Origin: Draconibacterium mangrovi_A
Lineage (GTDB): Bacteria; Bacteroidota; Bacteroidia; Bacteroidales; Prolixibacteraceae
Assembly (NCBI RefSeq): GCF_037646455.1
Contig: NZ_JBBIXN010000002.1
Coordinates: 806,001-870,000, forward strand
Reading direction: 5' to 3'
Length of the DNA stretch: 64,000 nt
Shown here: in pieces, positions 16,860 through 25,591 of the stretch
Numbering within the stretch: the stretch's first letter is position 1
How the letters are laid out: the number at the start of each line of letters is the position of its first letter
Translations under genes and position numbers: made by a program
The notes under the pieces: generated by a model
What the model saw: the letters and a program-made list of their open reading frames with translations, nothing else
Databases searched by the model: none
Told to the model about the DNA's origin: nothing

Positions 16860-17258
16860 TTACTTTATTTCAAACGTGCCATACAAACAATTACCTACAG
16901 AATTTACGAAACGAATCTCGTAGATGCCGCTATCCCAATCAGAAATATTGATTGATATGTACTGTTGTGTTTGAGTGTTGACGTTGTTTTCAAATACGAA
17001 CCCGGAGGTTATGCTATAAACCTCGATATTAATATCTCCCAGATTTTTTGAAACTTCAGCATTTAGTTCAAAGGAACTAATTGTTGCGTATACCGGCTTT
17101 GGAAATAGTGATTTTTCTGGACTATTACCCAAATTACCATCCAAGTCTATCACTTTTTCAATATCTTCTGGATTAGGAAGTGCAAAAGTTAAAGAGTGAC
17201 TTACCTGCGGAATAATTAGTACCGATAATAAAAGACAAATTTTGAATAAATTTTTCAT
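16860..17258 (-). CDS. DUF3244-like small secreted protein
   Basis: 132 aa. A signal peptide (LLLSVLIIPQVSHS) is followed by a short beta-sandwich-like domain: KSLFPKPVYATISSFELNAE near 48-67, then VEVYSITSGFVFENN-type strands and a closing WDSGIYEIRF ... GTFEIK. This layout matches the DUF3244 family, often found beside C10 proteases and TPR-type regulators in Bacteroidetes. It appears to be the first gene of the C10 protease unit, with a candidate promoter 27 bp upstream. Function unknown. Confidence 0.65.
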   Translation of the reverse strand: MKNLFKICLLLSVLIIPQVSHSLTFALPNPEDIEKVIDLDGNLGNSPEKSLFPKPVYATISSFELNAEVSKNLGDINIEVYSITSGFVFENNVNTQTQQYISINISDWDSGIYEIRFVNSVGNCLYGTFEIK

Positions 17259-17284
17259 GATTTCTTATTGTAAATTGTTTGGAG

Positions 17285-17315
17285 CAAAAGTAGATCACCA
17301 ACAATTCAGCCACAA
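17285..17315 (-). promoter_or_regulatory. Candidate Bacteroidetes promoter for the DUF3244/C10 unit
   Basis: Read on the minus strand, TTG at 17315-17313 is followed after 20 bp by TACTTTTG at 17292-17285, matching the Bacteroidetes -33/-7 pattern (TTG, TAnnTTTG). The start codon follows about 27 bp later. Confidence 0.5.
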
Positions 17316-17432
17316 GGATATTTCAAGCTCATATAACTTTTTACAAGGAACTAAAAATCATATAAGACACATCCTTAGCGAGTTGCGCAAAAACAGTCTT
17401 TGTCTTCATACAGCTTTTTGTGGAATTTATTG

Positions 17433-19124
17433 TTAAAAAGAAGAGGAATGAGACTGGTTTGTATTCGTAGATTTCATAAAATCCAAGATATTACCATAGG
17501 TTTTTATACCCAGTTTTTTTCGGATTAAAGTTCTTTTGGCTTGTACTGTATTAATGCTGTAGTTTAATAATATAGCAATTTCGGTGTTATTAAAATCGAC
17601 ATACAATAAACAACAAATACGAAATTCGGATTCATCAAGTTGAGAAAACTTATTTTTGAACTCTTCAAAGAACCCATTATTCAATTTGTCTAGTGTCTTA
17701 TAAAGTATATCCCAGTTCAGTTTTTTCTGTCCATAAACTACCTCATTAAATCTCCGTAACAAAGGTTGCCCTTTTTTTCGCTCATCCTCTTTTAGGTAAC
17801 CTTCCAGCAAAGCAGCTTTTTTAATTATATCAAAATGTTCAATTAAGATATTACGAAATGATTTTTCTTTATCATTAAAACTTTGAGCCAACCTGTTTAA
17901 CTGCCTGACCTTTTGTTCTGTTTCTTTTAGTCGTCTTCTATTTTGAGTAGCGCGTTTGAATAAGTATAAAATTATTAGTCCCAATATTAGGAATAAGACC
18001 AAAGCAATTAATAATATCCGTTGTCGATCAATCAATAATTGTTTATTTTGGTTTTCGATAAGCTGGAAGTTGTATTTTTCTTCAATTTCCAACATTGCTG
18101 CATTCTTATTCGCAGTTATAATTTGTGCCAGGTGATTGCTGTAAAATTTATAATTATTTAATGCTTCCTTATAATTATTTTCATTTTCTTCAATGGCCGA
18201 CCATGTTTTATAAATGTTTGCAGCAAGGTAATTGTTTAATTCACGAGGCATATAGTCTAAAGCATGTTGCAAATAATAAATAGCTGAATCACTATCTTTC
18301 TGAAGGCCATAAACACGCCCCAGGTTAGCTGCTAATTTTGCCCTATTTAAAGAATCAGTCGAAAACTCTATAGCTTCTTTTGCAAAATAAGTCGCCTGCT
18401 GCCAATCTTTTATCTCTCTGTAGGCTACTGATAGGCTTTGCCTTATTTCTACTTGTTGATTTCTAATTTCATATTTATCGGCAATATCTAATCCTTTCTT
18501 ATAATAAATAAAAGCACTATCAATCTTTTCAGCTTTAAGTAAGCAATTACCAATGAATTTGTTTGAAGAAGCTTGGTTTTTGTAATTCTTTGCTTGTCCA
18601 AAATATTCTTCTGCAATTCTATAGTGCTCTATGGTCTCACTAACTAAATGTTGCTTATAATACACATAGCCGATTGCACTATGACACAAACCTTTTAAGT
18701 TATAATTTGTGCTTTGTTTTAAAATCTGTTCGGTATCTAAATATTGTAATAATGCCTTTTCAATTTTTTTTTGTTCCTGATATACCCTTCCACCATAAAA
18801 TGTTGCCAACGCAATTTCGTCCGGATTATTTCTGATTTGGTAATAATCGCGAATTGTAAAAATTAATGTATCGGAAGTAATGTCTTTGTCGCATTTGTAT
18901 TTGGCCTGTATTTGCACAAGAAAATATTCGTAATACAATGATTTTTGCAGCGATTTCGGATTGGCAATTTCGCTCAATATTACCAGAGCGCTGTCGGGGT
19001 GAGTTTCCAATAAGGCTTCAGCGCTTTCGAGAACTGGCTTCACCTTTTTGTCCTGAAATCGACAGGAAACGCCCAAAAACAGTATACAGGTATATATGAA
19101 AATTGTTATTAGCCTTTTATTCAT
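17433..19124 (-). CDS. TPR - membrane - HTH regulator
   Basis: 563 aa. The N-terminus is a lipobox-like signal (LFLGVSCRFQ). Tetratricopeptide repeats fill about 30-330 (for example LKGLCHSAIGYVYYKQ). A membrane segment near 365-387 (ILLIALVLFLILGLIILYLF) is followed by a coiled coil and a C-terminal LuxR-like helix-turn-helix (FRICCLLYVDFNNTEIAILL, then INTVQAKRTLIRKKLG). Proteins with this plan are common Bacteroidetes regulators that sense in the periplasm and bind DNA while in the membrane. It lies upstream of the protease genes on the same strand, so it probably controls them; a TATATTTG box (19149-19142) could be its own -7 element. The 133 bp upstream of the gene hold no gene. Confidence 0.8.
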   Translation of the reverse strand: MNKRLITIFIYTCILFLGVSCRFQDKKVKPVLESAEALLETHPDSALVILSEIANPKSLQKSLYYEYFLVQIQAKYKCDKDITSDTLIFTIRDYYQIRNNPDEIALATFYGGRVYQEQKKIEKALLQYLDTEQILKQSTNYNLKGLCHSAIGYVYYKQHLVSETIEHYRIAEEYFGQAKNYKNQASSNKFIGNCLLKAEKIDSAFIYYKKGLDIADKYEIRNQQVEIRQSLSVAYREIKDWQQATYFAKEAIEFSTDSLNRAKLAANLGRVYGLQKDSDSAIYYLQHALDYMPRELNNYLAANIYKTWSAIEENENNYKEALNNYKFYSNHLAQIITANKNAAMLEIEEKYNFQLIENQNKQLLIDRQRILLIALVLFLILGLIILYLFKRATQNRRRLKETEQKVRQLNRLAQSFNDKEKSFRNILIEHFDIIKKAALLEGYLKEDERKKGQPLLRRFNEVVYGQKKLNWDILYKTLDKLNNGFFEEFKNKFSQLDESEFRICCLLYVDFNNTEIAILLNYSINTVQAKRTLIRKKLGIKTYGNILDFMKSTNTNQSHSSSF

Positions 19125-19362
19125 GTGATTAAGGTTTTTATCAAATATAGAAAATTATTTAAAGTTTGTTTGGGATTTAAGGTCGGTTGTACTTGTCAAT
19201 AAAAAATATAAAGAGAAATATTGCATTTTATGTATATCAAATACGTTCAACTATGAATTGGCAATAAAAGGCACCAACCCCTCTCACAAAATACTTACAT
19301 TTTCGGATAACAAGCCCTCCGGGTTTTCAAAAGCTTCCGACATAAAGCCATTCATTCCACAA

Positions 19363-19677
19363 ATGGAAGAGTTAATTGCCGCCTGCACACAGAGCCAATT
19401 TCAAAAAATCAAAACACTTAAACAAACTACTGAGAATATAAAGGAGATTGCTCCTGAAACTGCCAGGCAATTTCAGACTCTTAAAACAACCAAATTAAAA
19501 TATCATATAAACACAGATAAGCTGGAACAGCTTTTGGAAGATCATAAGCAGAAATTGAATAAGAGTGTTGTTATTCCGAGGTGGTTTTTATGGCTGATCG
19601 CAGCAATAATGATTTGGCTCATCTTCCAAATACTATTTAAATTTAATTTGAATCCCAATTTAACAAGAGAGATGTAG
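19363..19677 (+). CDS. Small coiled-coil, single-pass membrane protein (mob module, copy 2)
   Basis: 104 aa from the ATG at 19363; a TTG at 19258 would add 35 residues, but the ATG gives the length of copy 1. From LKQTTENIKEIAPE through KSVVIPRWFLW it closely matches the 102-aa protein next to the relaxase (7007-7315), with the same coil and membrane segment near 78-97. No mobC or relaxase precedes it; instead it stands alone between two minus-strand cargo blocks. About 95 bp upstream (reading DNKPSGFSKASDIKPFI) is shared with the decayed third copy but not with copy 1. It is a leftover border of an accretion event. Confidence 0.65.
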   Translation: MEELIAACTQSQFQKIKTLKQTTENIKEIAPETARQFQTLKTTKLKYHINTDKLEQLLEDHKQKLNKSVVIPRWFLWLIAAIMIWLIFQILFKFNLNPNLTREM

Positions 19678-19696
19678 TAAGGATAGAATATTTTTT

Positions 19697-22042
19697 TTAA
19701 AATCGCCAGCTATAACTTATTGCGGGTAAAAAGGGTAAAAAACTGCTCTTGTATAGCTCGGTTGTATAATCGCCGCGCCAGGGTTTTCGTTGTTTATAGA
19801 AATAGTAATATGGATTTTTTCGGTTGTACACATTGTAAATACCAATGGTTAAAGTGCGCTCCACTCCGTAACTTTCCCGGGTTCTTGTAAGACCAATGTC
19901 GAGGCGGTGATAGTCCTGCATTTTAAACGAATTCTTCTTTCCGTAGTATTCGCCATATTCATCAAACTGGTAATAGTTATTCGAGCCATTCGGGATATCA
20001 TTCATTTCAATGGTATTCATTTTTCCCAAAGCAAGTGTAATGGGGTAGCCCGAACCATAAACCCAGGTACTCGAGAAATTCCATTCTTCGTTTATCGGAA
20101 CACTTATCACCAAACTCAAATCGTGACGACGGTCGTATTTGTATGGATAGGTTTCACCAAAGTTGATATCATCAAACTGTCGATCAGATTTTGCCAGCGT
20201 ATAACTCACCCAGCCCGTGAATTTTCCTGTTTTCTTCCTTAAAAAGAATTCAAGGCCTTTCGAGGTTCCGGTACCATTCAATGCTACACGTTCCTGCCAG
20301 TCGGTAGCATTTCCCTGAAAAACTTCGCCTTCCTTAAAGGTTACCAGGTTGTTTAGTTTTTTGTAGTACGCTTCAATTCCTGCCTCAAAATCCTGGGTAT
20401 TCCTTTCAATTCCTAATGCAAACTGTTTTGAATCACTCGGAGGAACTTTTCGGGTAGCCGGAACCCAAAAGTCGGTTTCAAAACCTGCCGTTGGATTCGA
20501 AAGCATATTTACAAACTGGTGCATCTGTGTATAAGAGGCTGTAGCTGAAGTAGCTGAAAACAATGGGACTCCCAGTGAAACACGCGGTTCGGCATATAAA
20601 TAATTTTTTCCTTCAACTAGAAAATGACAGAGCCGCGCTCCCAGGTTAACGTTCAGGTGTTTAAATGAGAAAATATTTTCGATATAAGCCTGACTTTCGA
20701 AGGCTCTCAACGAAGTACTTCCATAGGTGCTATCGATATATGTTTCAACGGCTTCAGTGTGGGTGGCGCTTGTTTTTCCCGGCATAAAAAAGTGGAAAGT
20801 GGCTCCGGCACCGCCCAACATTTTATACTTATTCCCAGGTTGAAATTCAAAGTCGCTGTTGATGGCCCAGTCGTAAATACGGCTTTTAAATTCGGAGTTG
20901 AGTTCGATATTATCCGATTTATCCTGGTACAAGTCGTTATCAATAAAGCGGTACTTGGTAAACGAAACTTTGGTGTTGTTGCTAAGTCCAGGTTTGAAGG
21001 TATGATTCAGGCGCGCCACAGCAAGCAGGTTTCCCCATTTTACTTTTTGCTTGGCTTTCTGGTCTGGGCCTATAAATTTTTCATTGTACGAAAGCACCAA
21101 CTTATCATCGCCCGAATACAAACTTAGAAATAGCTTGTCTTTTTGTGATAGTTGGAGTGATACTTTTGAGTTTATGTCGTAAAAACTGTATCCCGTTGAA
21201 GCTTTTTCGGTAACAGCCAATGTAAAAGGCCGCATCAATAAATCGAGCCACATTCGCCTTACCGAAACAAAGTACGAACCTTTGCCTTGTTGTAGAGGGC
21301 CTTGCATATTGAACCGGCCTGAAATGGTACCGATACTTGCAAATGTCTGGTGCTTACTTTTGTCACCCTCTTTCATTTGAACATCCAAAACCGATGATAA
21401 ACGTCCACCATAATGTGCAGGGAAACCTCCCTTATACAATTTGAAATTATTAACGGATTCAGGATCGAAAATAGAGGAGAAACCGCCTAAATGATTGACG
21501 TAATAAAGCGGCGAACCATCAAGTAACACCAGGTTCTGTCCCGGACCTCCTCCACGAACATATAACCCGGATTTTCCTTCGCTGCCACCCTGAACGCCGG
21601 GCAGAAGCTGGTAGGTGCGTAAGAGATCAACTTCGCCGCCAAGTGCCGGTAATTTTTTTAGTTCCTGCACCGGAATTTCAGTCATATTCACCCCGAATTG
21701 TTTTTCTGAAAATACCGGAGCATTAACCGTTACTTCTTCAATTTCAACTCCCGGTTCGAGGAAATAATACCCGGGTGAAGTATTGTGTCCGGAAACCTCA
21801 ATGTATTGAGTTTTATAACCGATGTATCGAATGGTCAGACTGGTTGTTACTGACTCGGGAACACGCAGCGTAAAGTAACCGCTGTTGTTTGTCGTGGTCC
21901 CCTGGGTGGTCCATGAAATTGAGATTGTGGCTCCAATCAGTGGCTCCTTAGTTGTTTTATCCTGAACATAGCCGTGAATACTTACCTGTGCAGTAGCCAG
22001 ATAAACTAAGCAAACAAATAATATGGAAAGGACAATTTTCAA
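19697..22042 (-). CDS. TonB-dependent outer membrane receptor
   Basis: 781 aa. A signal peptide (LSILFVCLVYLATAQ) is followed by a carboxypeptidase-regulatory-like domain (about 20-105, HGYVQDKTTKEPLIGATISI), a plug domain (about 115-235, LYVRGGGPGQNLVLLDGSPL) and a beta barrel ending in an aromatic residue (ISYSWRF), as expected of an outer membrane receptor. It imports an unknown substrate with energy from TonB. It is the last gene of a unit with the DUF4249 lipoprotein 6 bp upstream and a small barrel protein before it. This receptor/DUF4249 pairing is recurrent in Bacteroidetes. No SusD partner, so a SusCD-type glycan system is unlikely. Confidence 0.88.
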   Translation of the reverse strand: MKIVLSILFVCLVYLATAQVSIHGYVQDKTTKEPLIGATISISWTTQGTTTNNSGYFTLRVPESVTTSLTIRYIGYKTQYIEVSGHNTSPGYYFLEPGVEIEEVTVNAPVFSEKQFGVNMTEIPVQELKKLPALGGEVDLLRTYQLLPGVQGGSEGKSGLYVRGGGPGQNLVLLDGSPLYYVNHLGGFSSIFDPESVNNFKLYKGGFPAHYGGRLSSVLDVQMKEGDKSKHQTFASIGTISGRFNMQGPLQQGKGSYFVSVRRMWLDLLMRPFTLAVTEKASTGYSFYDINSKVSLQLSQKDKLFLSLYSGDDKLVLSYNEKFIGPDQKAKQKVKWGNLLAVARLNHTFKPGLSNNTKVSFTKYRFIDNDLYQDKSDNIELNSEFKSRIYDWAINSDFEFQPGNKYKMLGGAGATFHFFMPGKTSATHTEAVETYIDSTYGSTSLRAFESQAYIENIFSFKHLNVNLGARLCHFLVEGKNYLYAEPRVSLGVPLFSATSATASYTQMHQFVNMLSNPTAGFETDFWVPATRKVPPSDSKQFALGIERNTQDFEAGIEAYYKKLNNLVTFKEGEVFQGNATDWQERVALNGTGTSKGLEFFLRKKTGKFTGWVSYTLAKSDRQFDDINFGETYPYKYDRRHDLSLVISVPINEEWNFSSTWVYGSGYPITLALGKMNTIEMNDIPNGSNNYYQFDEYGEYYGKKNSFKMQDYHRLDIGLTRTRESYGVERTLTIGIYNVYNRKNPYYYFYKQRKPWRGDYTTELYKSSFLPFLPAISYSWRF

Positions 22043-22048
22043 ATTTGA

Positions 22049-22954
22049 TTAATCAGAGAAGTGTAAATAATAAATATCTCGCTGATAGCCGGCAAAAATT
22101 CCCTGTCCTCCAGAAATGTTGGAATAAAGAGGAACCGGAGAATAAGGTCTAAAAGGATCTTCATATGAGTAACTTTCATGTTTTAAAAGGCGTTTCCGGT
22201 ATTGGTAATAATGAGTTGTCCCGGTTTCGAAAAGCACCCTCAGTTTGTCTTCTGAGTCATATTCAGATGAAGCACTTACAGTTAATTGATACTTTTTATT
22301 TGTAAATAGAGCGTCGTTAAATGCAAAATACTTTGAGTAGTCGTTCTTAGTTATGCCTTCGGCAAGGATTACCGGGTCGTTACTGAATTGTTCTGTTGGA
22401 TACCATATTACTTCATCCCCAACATAATTTCCGTTTTGGTCGTATATGGCTTTCAACCATCTTAAATAAAACTGTACTGTGTAAAATTCAACTTTTGGAT
22501 GGTCTGTGAATGCAATTGCAATTTCTCCGTATGGATCTCCTTCTTCATCATAGCCAGCCTGCCTTTTGTAGGTGCAATTCTCGATTAATACTTTTTCAGG
22601 GATCGAATCGCTTGCGGTTACCTCAGGATAATCCTCCACTTCCACTTTAATGGAATAAATATTTCCCCGGCTTGGGGTAAATGCTTTGCTGGTGTAAATG
22701 CCACTTTCGGTGTGTTTTAATCTGCCTTTCTCTGTTCCGTTCTCAAAAATGGTAACACTGGCATTTTCAATGTTTCGGTCGTTTAAATCAGGATATTGAG
22801 CCAGCCGGCTTACATTTACAACGAAAGGTTCGTTTTCAGTGAAGAAGCAGTTTACTACAAGTTCTTGGGGCACATCTTCCACATCAAGGTCAACTACCTC
22901 GATACAGGCGGAAAGTGTAAGAACTAAGCATATGATTAAGGGGATTCGATTCAT
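22049..22954 (-). CDS. DUF4249 lipoprotein
   Basis: 301 aa. Lipobox LVLTLSACIEV. The layout matches DUF4249: an early beta domain (VPQELVVNCFFTENEPFVVN), then NASVTIFENGTEKGRL and KVEVEDYPEVTASDSIPEKV, and a C-terminal GGQGIFAGYQRDIYYL close. DUF4249 proteins sit beside TonB receptors with carboxypeptidase-regulatory domains and presumably act as their outer-surface partner. Its start overlaps the end of the upstream barrel-protein gene, so the genes form one operon. Confidence 0.85.
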   Translation of the reverse strand: MNRIPLIICLVLTLSACIEVVDLDVEDVPQELVVNCFFTENEPFVVNVSRLAQYPDLNDRNIENASVTIFENGTEKGRLKHTESGIYTSKAFTPSRGNIYSIKVEVEDYPEVTASDSIPEKVLIENCTYKRQAGYDEEGDPYGEIAIAFTDHPKVEFYTVQFYLRWLKAIYDQNGNYVGDEVIWYPTEQFSNDPVILAEGITKNDYSKYFAFNDALFTNKKYQLTVSASSEYDSEDKLRVLFETGTTHYYQYRKRLLKHESYSYEDPFRPYSPVPLYSNISGGQGIFAGYQRDIYYLHFSD

Positions 22955-23466
22955 TAAAAACGGTATTTTAGTCCAAGTGCAAAAGTGGTTTTCATGTTTT
23001 GTCCGAATACGAACTCGGTGTTTATCCCAAGGTTTTTATAGACATAACACTCAATTCCCGGAGCATACAATAATTTATGATCGGTATGTCCTTCATAAAA
23101 AATAATTGAATAACGTAAACTGTTATAAATTTTCAGGTTTTGCACTAGCCATTCGTTTTTTGTGAACCAAGGCAAAATATTAAGTTTATAACCTACAGTT
23201 ATAGGGTAGTAGGGCGGATAAGTATAGTTTGTAGTTTTAATTTTTCCAACGCGTTCCGCCATCAATTCGACCGACGAACATTTGGGAAAGCTATATTCAG
23301 CACTTAATCGAGGGTAATTATAGTTGTCTAAATTTTCGTATGAGTTGAGGTTTCGGTGCACAATGCTTGCACCAATATTCCAATTTCTAGCGTTCTCTTT
23401 TTCCGTTTGGGCTAAGCAAGATAGAGGAACCATTAATAGCAGAAATATAATTATTTTCATGTTCAT
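22954..23466 (-). CDS. Small outer membrane beta-barrel protein
   Basis: 170 aa. Signal peptide IIIFLLLMVPLSCLAQ. The mature part alternates short aromatic strands (NWNIGASIVHRNLNSYE, LSAEYSFPKCSSVELMAERV, TFALGLKYRF) and ends in phenylalanine, as outer membrane barrels do. I do not recognise a specific family. It is the first gene of the receptor/DUF4249 operon. A second Met at residue 3 is an alternative start. Confidence 0.6.
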   Translation of the reverse strand: MNMKIIIFLLLMVPLSCLAQTEKENARNWNIGASIVHRNLNSYENLDNYNYPRLSAEYSFPKCSSVELMAERVGKIKTTNYTYPPYYPITVGYKLNILPWFTKNEWLVQNLKIYNSLRYSIIFYEGHTDHKLLYAPGIECYVYKNLGINTEFVFGQNMKTTFALGLKYRF

Positions 23467-23505
23467 AGTTCAATTTGTTTATTGTTTCCATGTAGCTAAT
23501 GAAAC

Positions 23506-23532
23506 TTCATCTCCGGTCCTGCCGGAGATGAA
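23506..23532. terminator. Hairpin between lipoprotein and receptor operon
   Basis: TTCATCTCCGG pairs perfectly with CCGGAGATGAA around a 5-nt loop. It lies just after the lipoprotein gene stop and before the receptor operon start, so it probably ends the lipoprotein transcript. No strong U tract. Confidence 0.6.
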
Positions 23533-23540
23533 ATATCTAA

Positions 23541-24476
23541 TTAGTACTGATGACATTCAATCATATTAGTATCTGTATAGATTAAGTAGGGATTTCCTGA
23601 AAAGTACCAAGAGTATTCCATATCTAAACGAAATCCCACTAATCTTCTAACATTATCCCATAAAGTTTTTTTAAGCGTATCATCATATGTGTAACCATAA
23701 GAATAAATAATCTCGTTTTGTTTTCCCTCACGTTTATAAAAACATCGTGAAGAAATTCCAGAGGGAACAGTTCCCCATGGCCAATCTATTGTTTCATGTT
23801 TTAAATAAAGCGGCAATCCTTGGAATACAGTATATATCTTCGAAACTAAAGAATTATAGATACCATACTTGTTGTAATCAACAACTGTAACAATCCCGTC
23901 TCCTGGTTCATGAATAGAATTTTCCTGACCACAATAATCGGTAGCAACACTTTTTAAATTTTCACCTTTTAAGATTGCAAATACATCATCATCATAGCTA
24001 AATTCTTTCATCGAATTTACATCTATACTCTTCAACTCATAATCATCTCCAATAAACAAGGCGTCTACTTTTTCTTCGTCGTGATTTAAAGTAAATAAAT
24101 AATGTTCAACGATAATTTGCTTATTAGGACTCAAAAGTGTAGCAAATTTTTCATCTTCAATAGGACAAGGTTGACCTTTAGATCTTGAATTGGAAAGAAG
24201 TGAACTAAAGCCTACTTCCAGTTCAAATAGTTCATAGTCCTCTACGTCAAAGACACTTAGGAAGTCAAGACATTTTTGGTAATCTTCTTCAGTTTCGAAA
24301 ACAAAAATGTTATTTTCCACAGAAAAAGCAATACTGTCTAATCCGTCAAATGACAGTTGTTTTACTTCTGCCTGAGCATCTTCGACATTCACATCGATAA
24401 AATCATCACTTTTTTCACAAGCATTAAAAATTCTTAATCCTGCTAAAATCATAGCAAACCATACTAATTTTTTCAT
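23541..24476 (-). CDS. Hypothetical lipoprotein
   Basis: 311 aa, not recognised. A signal peptide with a lipobox-like NACEKS near residue 19-24 predicts a lipoprotein. The mature part is acidic (DDFIDVNVEDAQAEVKQL, ETEEDYQKCLDFLSVF) with a few cysteines and aromatic-rich C-terminal strands (YSWYFSGNPYLIY). A strong hairpin follows the stop, so it is probably its own transcription unit upstream of the TonB receptor operon. Function unknown; secretion is the only inference I make. Confidence 0.6.
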   Translation of the reverse strand: MKKLVWFAMILAGLRIFNACEKSDDFIDVNVEDAQAEVKQLSFDGLDSIAFSVENNIFVFETEEDYQKCLDFLSVFDVEDYELFELEVGFSSLLSNSRSKGQPCPIEDEKFATLLSPNKQIIVEHYLFTLNHDEEKVDALFIGDDYELKSIDVNSMKEFSYDDDVFAILKGENLKSVATDYCGQENSIHEPGDGIVTVVDYNKYGIYNSLVSKIYTVFQGLPLYLKHETIDWPWGTVPSGISSRCFYKREGKQNEIIYSYGYTYDDTLKKTLWDNVRRLVGFRLDMEYSWYFSGNPYLIYTDTNMIECHQY

Positions 24477-24925
24477 TTCTTTGTAAAGTTTTGTGGAATG
24501 GGGAGTGGCTGCTCCCCTTTCCGGTTAAAAAACAGTTTCTGTAACCCGGTTCTTTTAAAGGGCTGGGTTACTTTTTGCCCTTGGTTTTATATTGTTTTAA
24601 TTGTTGTTCTATTTGCAATTACCTTATTACGTTTGTAATTAAGCAATTGCAACTAAACATTTAAATCAAAACACCTCTGTGTTTTTGTTTTTCCCTCACT
24701 GATTTTATACTGTCCTTGTCCTGAGAATTTGTGTCGATGAACAGGGGTTCCTGAATCAACACTATAAATATATAATTATCAGTTCTTTCTCACATTAAGA
24801 ATAATGTTAAAAGTAAAATGGCAGAGTAATTTAAAAATCTTCTAAATAAAGGAGGTGGTGGATTCATTAACCTATAGTATTGACTATTTAAAAATTGATA
24901 TCTAAGTTTATTGTCTGCATTTACA
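24477..24925. other. Intergenic region with hairpins
   Basis: No gene seen. Two hairpins: GGGGAG/CTCCCC at 24500-24517, and GTAACCC/GGGTTAC at about 24540-24572, the latter followed by TTTTT on the plus strand. Either could be a terminator or part of the 5' leader of the lipoprotein gene. The rest is A/T-rich. Confidence 0.4.
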
Positions 24926-24954
24926 TGTCGCAAATATTTACTAAATTTGCGACA
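24926..24954 (+). promoter_or_regulatory. Inverted-repeat operator over the AbiEi promoter
   Basis: TGTCGCAAAT (24926-24935) and ATTTGCGACA (24945-24954) form a perfect inverted repeat with a 9-bp spacer. TAAATTTG at 24942-24949, a good -7 box, lies inside it. The gene starts 16 bp downstream. AbiEi-type antitoxins repress their own promoter by binding inverted repeats, so this is the likely operator. Confidence 0.6.
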
Positions 24955-24970
24955 ATAAACAAATAAATAA

Positions 24971-25591
24971 TTGATTATAAATACTGAAATACAAGTTTTA
25001 ACAAAAATAAAAAAAGCGAGAGGGGGTTCGCTGTTTTTTGTTGAAGATTTTTTGCGTTTTGGGAACTACAAGACCATCTCAAAAGCCTTGGAGCGCCTTG
25101 TTGAAAAAGAAGAAATTTCAAGAGTAGCGCGTGGTATTTATGCCCGATTGGAGAAAGACCCGATTTTAGGACCGGTGAAACCGGGAACCGAAGCCATTGC
25201 CAAAGCCATTGCCAAAAGAGATAAAGCTCGAATTGTTCCAACAGGAGCTTTGGCATTAAATACCTTTGGCCTATCTACACAGGTTCCAATGAACGTGGTG
25301 TATTTAACGGATGGTGCCGCGCGCAAAATAAATGTTGGCAAACGTACAATTGTTTTCAAAAAGACCAGTCCTAAAAATCTGGCAGCCATCGGCGAAATCA
25401 GTAGCCTGGCAATTCAGGCATTGAAAGAACTTGGGAAAGACAATGTGACCGAAAGTCAAAAGCGAATAATATTAAAGTACCTAAAAAAAGAGGATAGTTA
25501 TCGTTTGGAACATGATACAAAGTTAGCTCCCGAATGGATTAGAGTGATAATGCGAGAAGCCCTAACAAATATGACAAAGCATGGCAAATAA
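24971..25591 (+). CDS. AbiEi-like antitoxin/regulator (DUF6088 type)
   Basis: 206 aa from a TTG start at 24971; no better ATG exists upstream. The N-terminal 60 residues form a winged helix (GSLFFVEDFLRFGNYKTISK, then EEISRVARGIYARL). The middle and C-terminal part (ARIVPTGALALNTFGLSTQV, INVGKRTIVFKKTSPKNLA) match the DUF6088/AbiEi family. These proteins repress their own operon and neutralise the nucleotidyltransferase toxin encoded next. Its stop overlaps the toxin start by 11 bp. In S. agalactiae AbiE, the toxin is bacteriostatic and gives phage abortive infection. Confidence 0.85.
   Translation: MIINTEIQVLTKIKKARGGSLFFVEDFLRFGNYKTISKALERLVEKEEISRVARGIYARLEKDPILGPVKPGTEAIAKAIAKRDKARIVPTGALALNTFGLSTQVPMNVVYLTDGAARKINVGKRTIVFKKTSPKNLAAIGEISSLAIQALKELGKDNVTESQKRIILKYLKKEDSYRLEHDTKLAPEWIRVIMREALTNMTKHGK

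Noticed and set aside
19697..22042. SusC/SusD polysaccharide utilisation locus
   Set aside because: No SusD, no glycoside hydrolase and no SusC-type length; the receptor pairs with a DUF4249 lipoprotein.
24500..24572. Riboswitch or other structured RNA
   Set aside because: Two simple hairpins only, no conserved core I can recognise, and no metabolic gene downstream.
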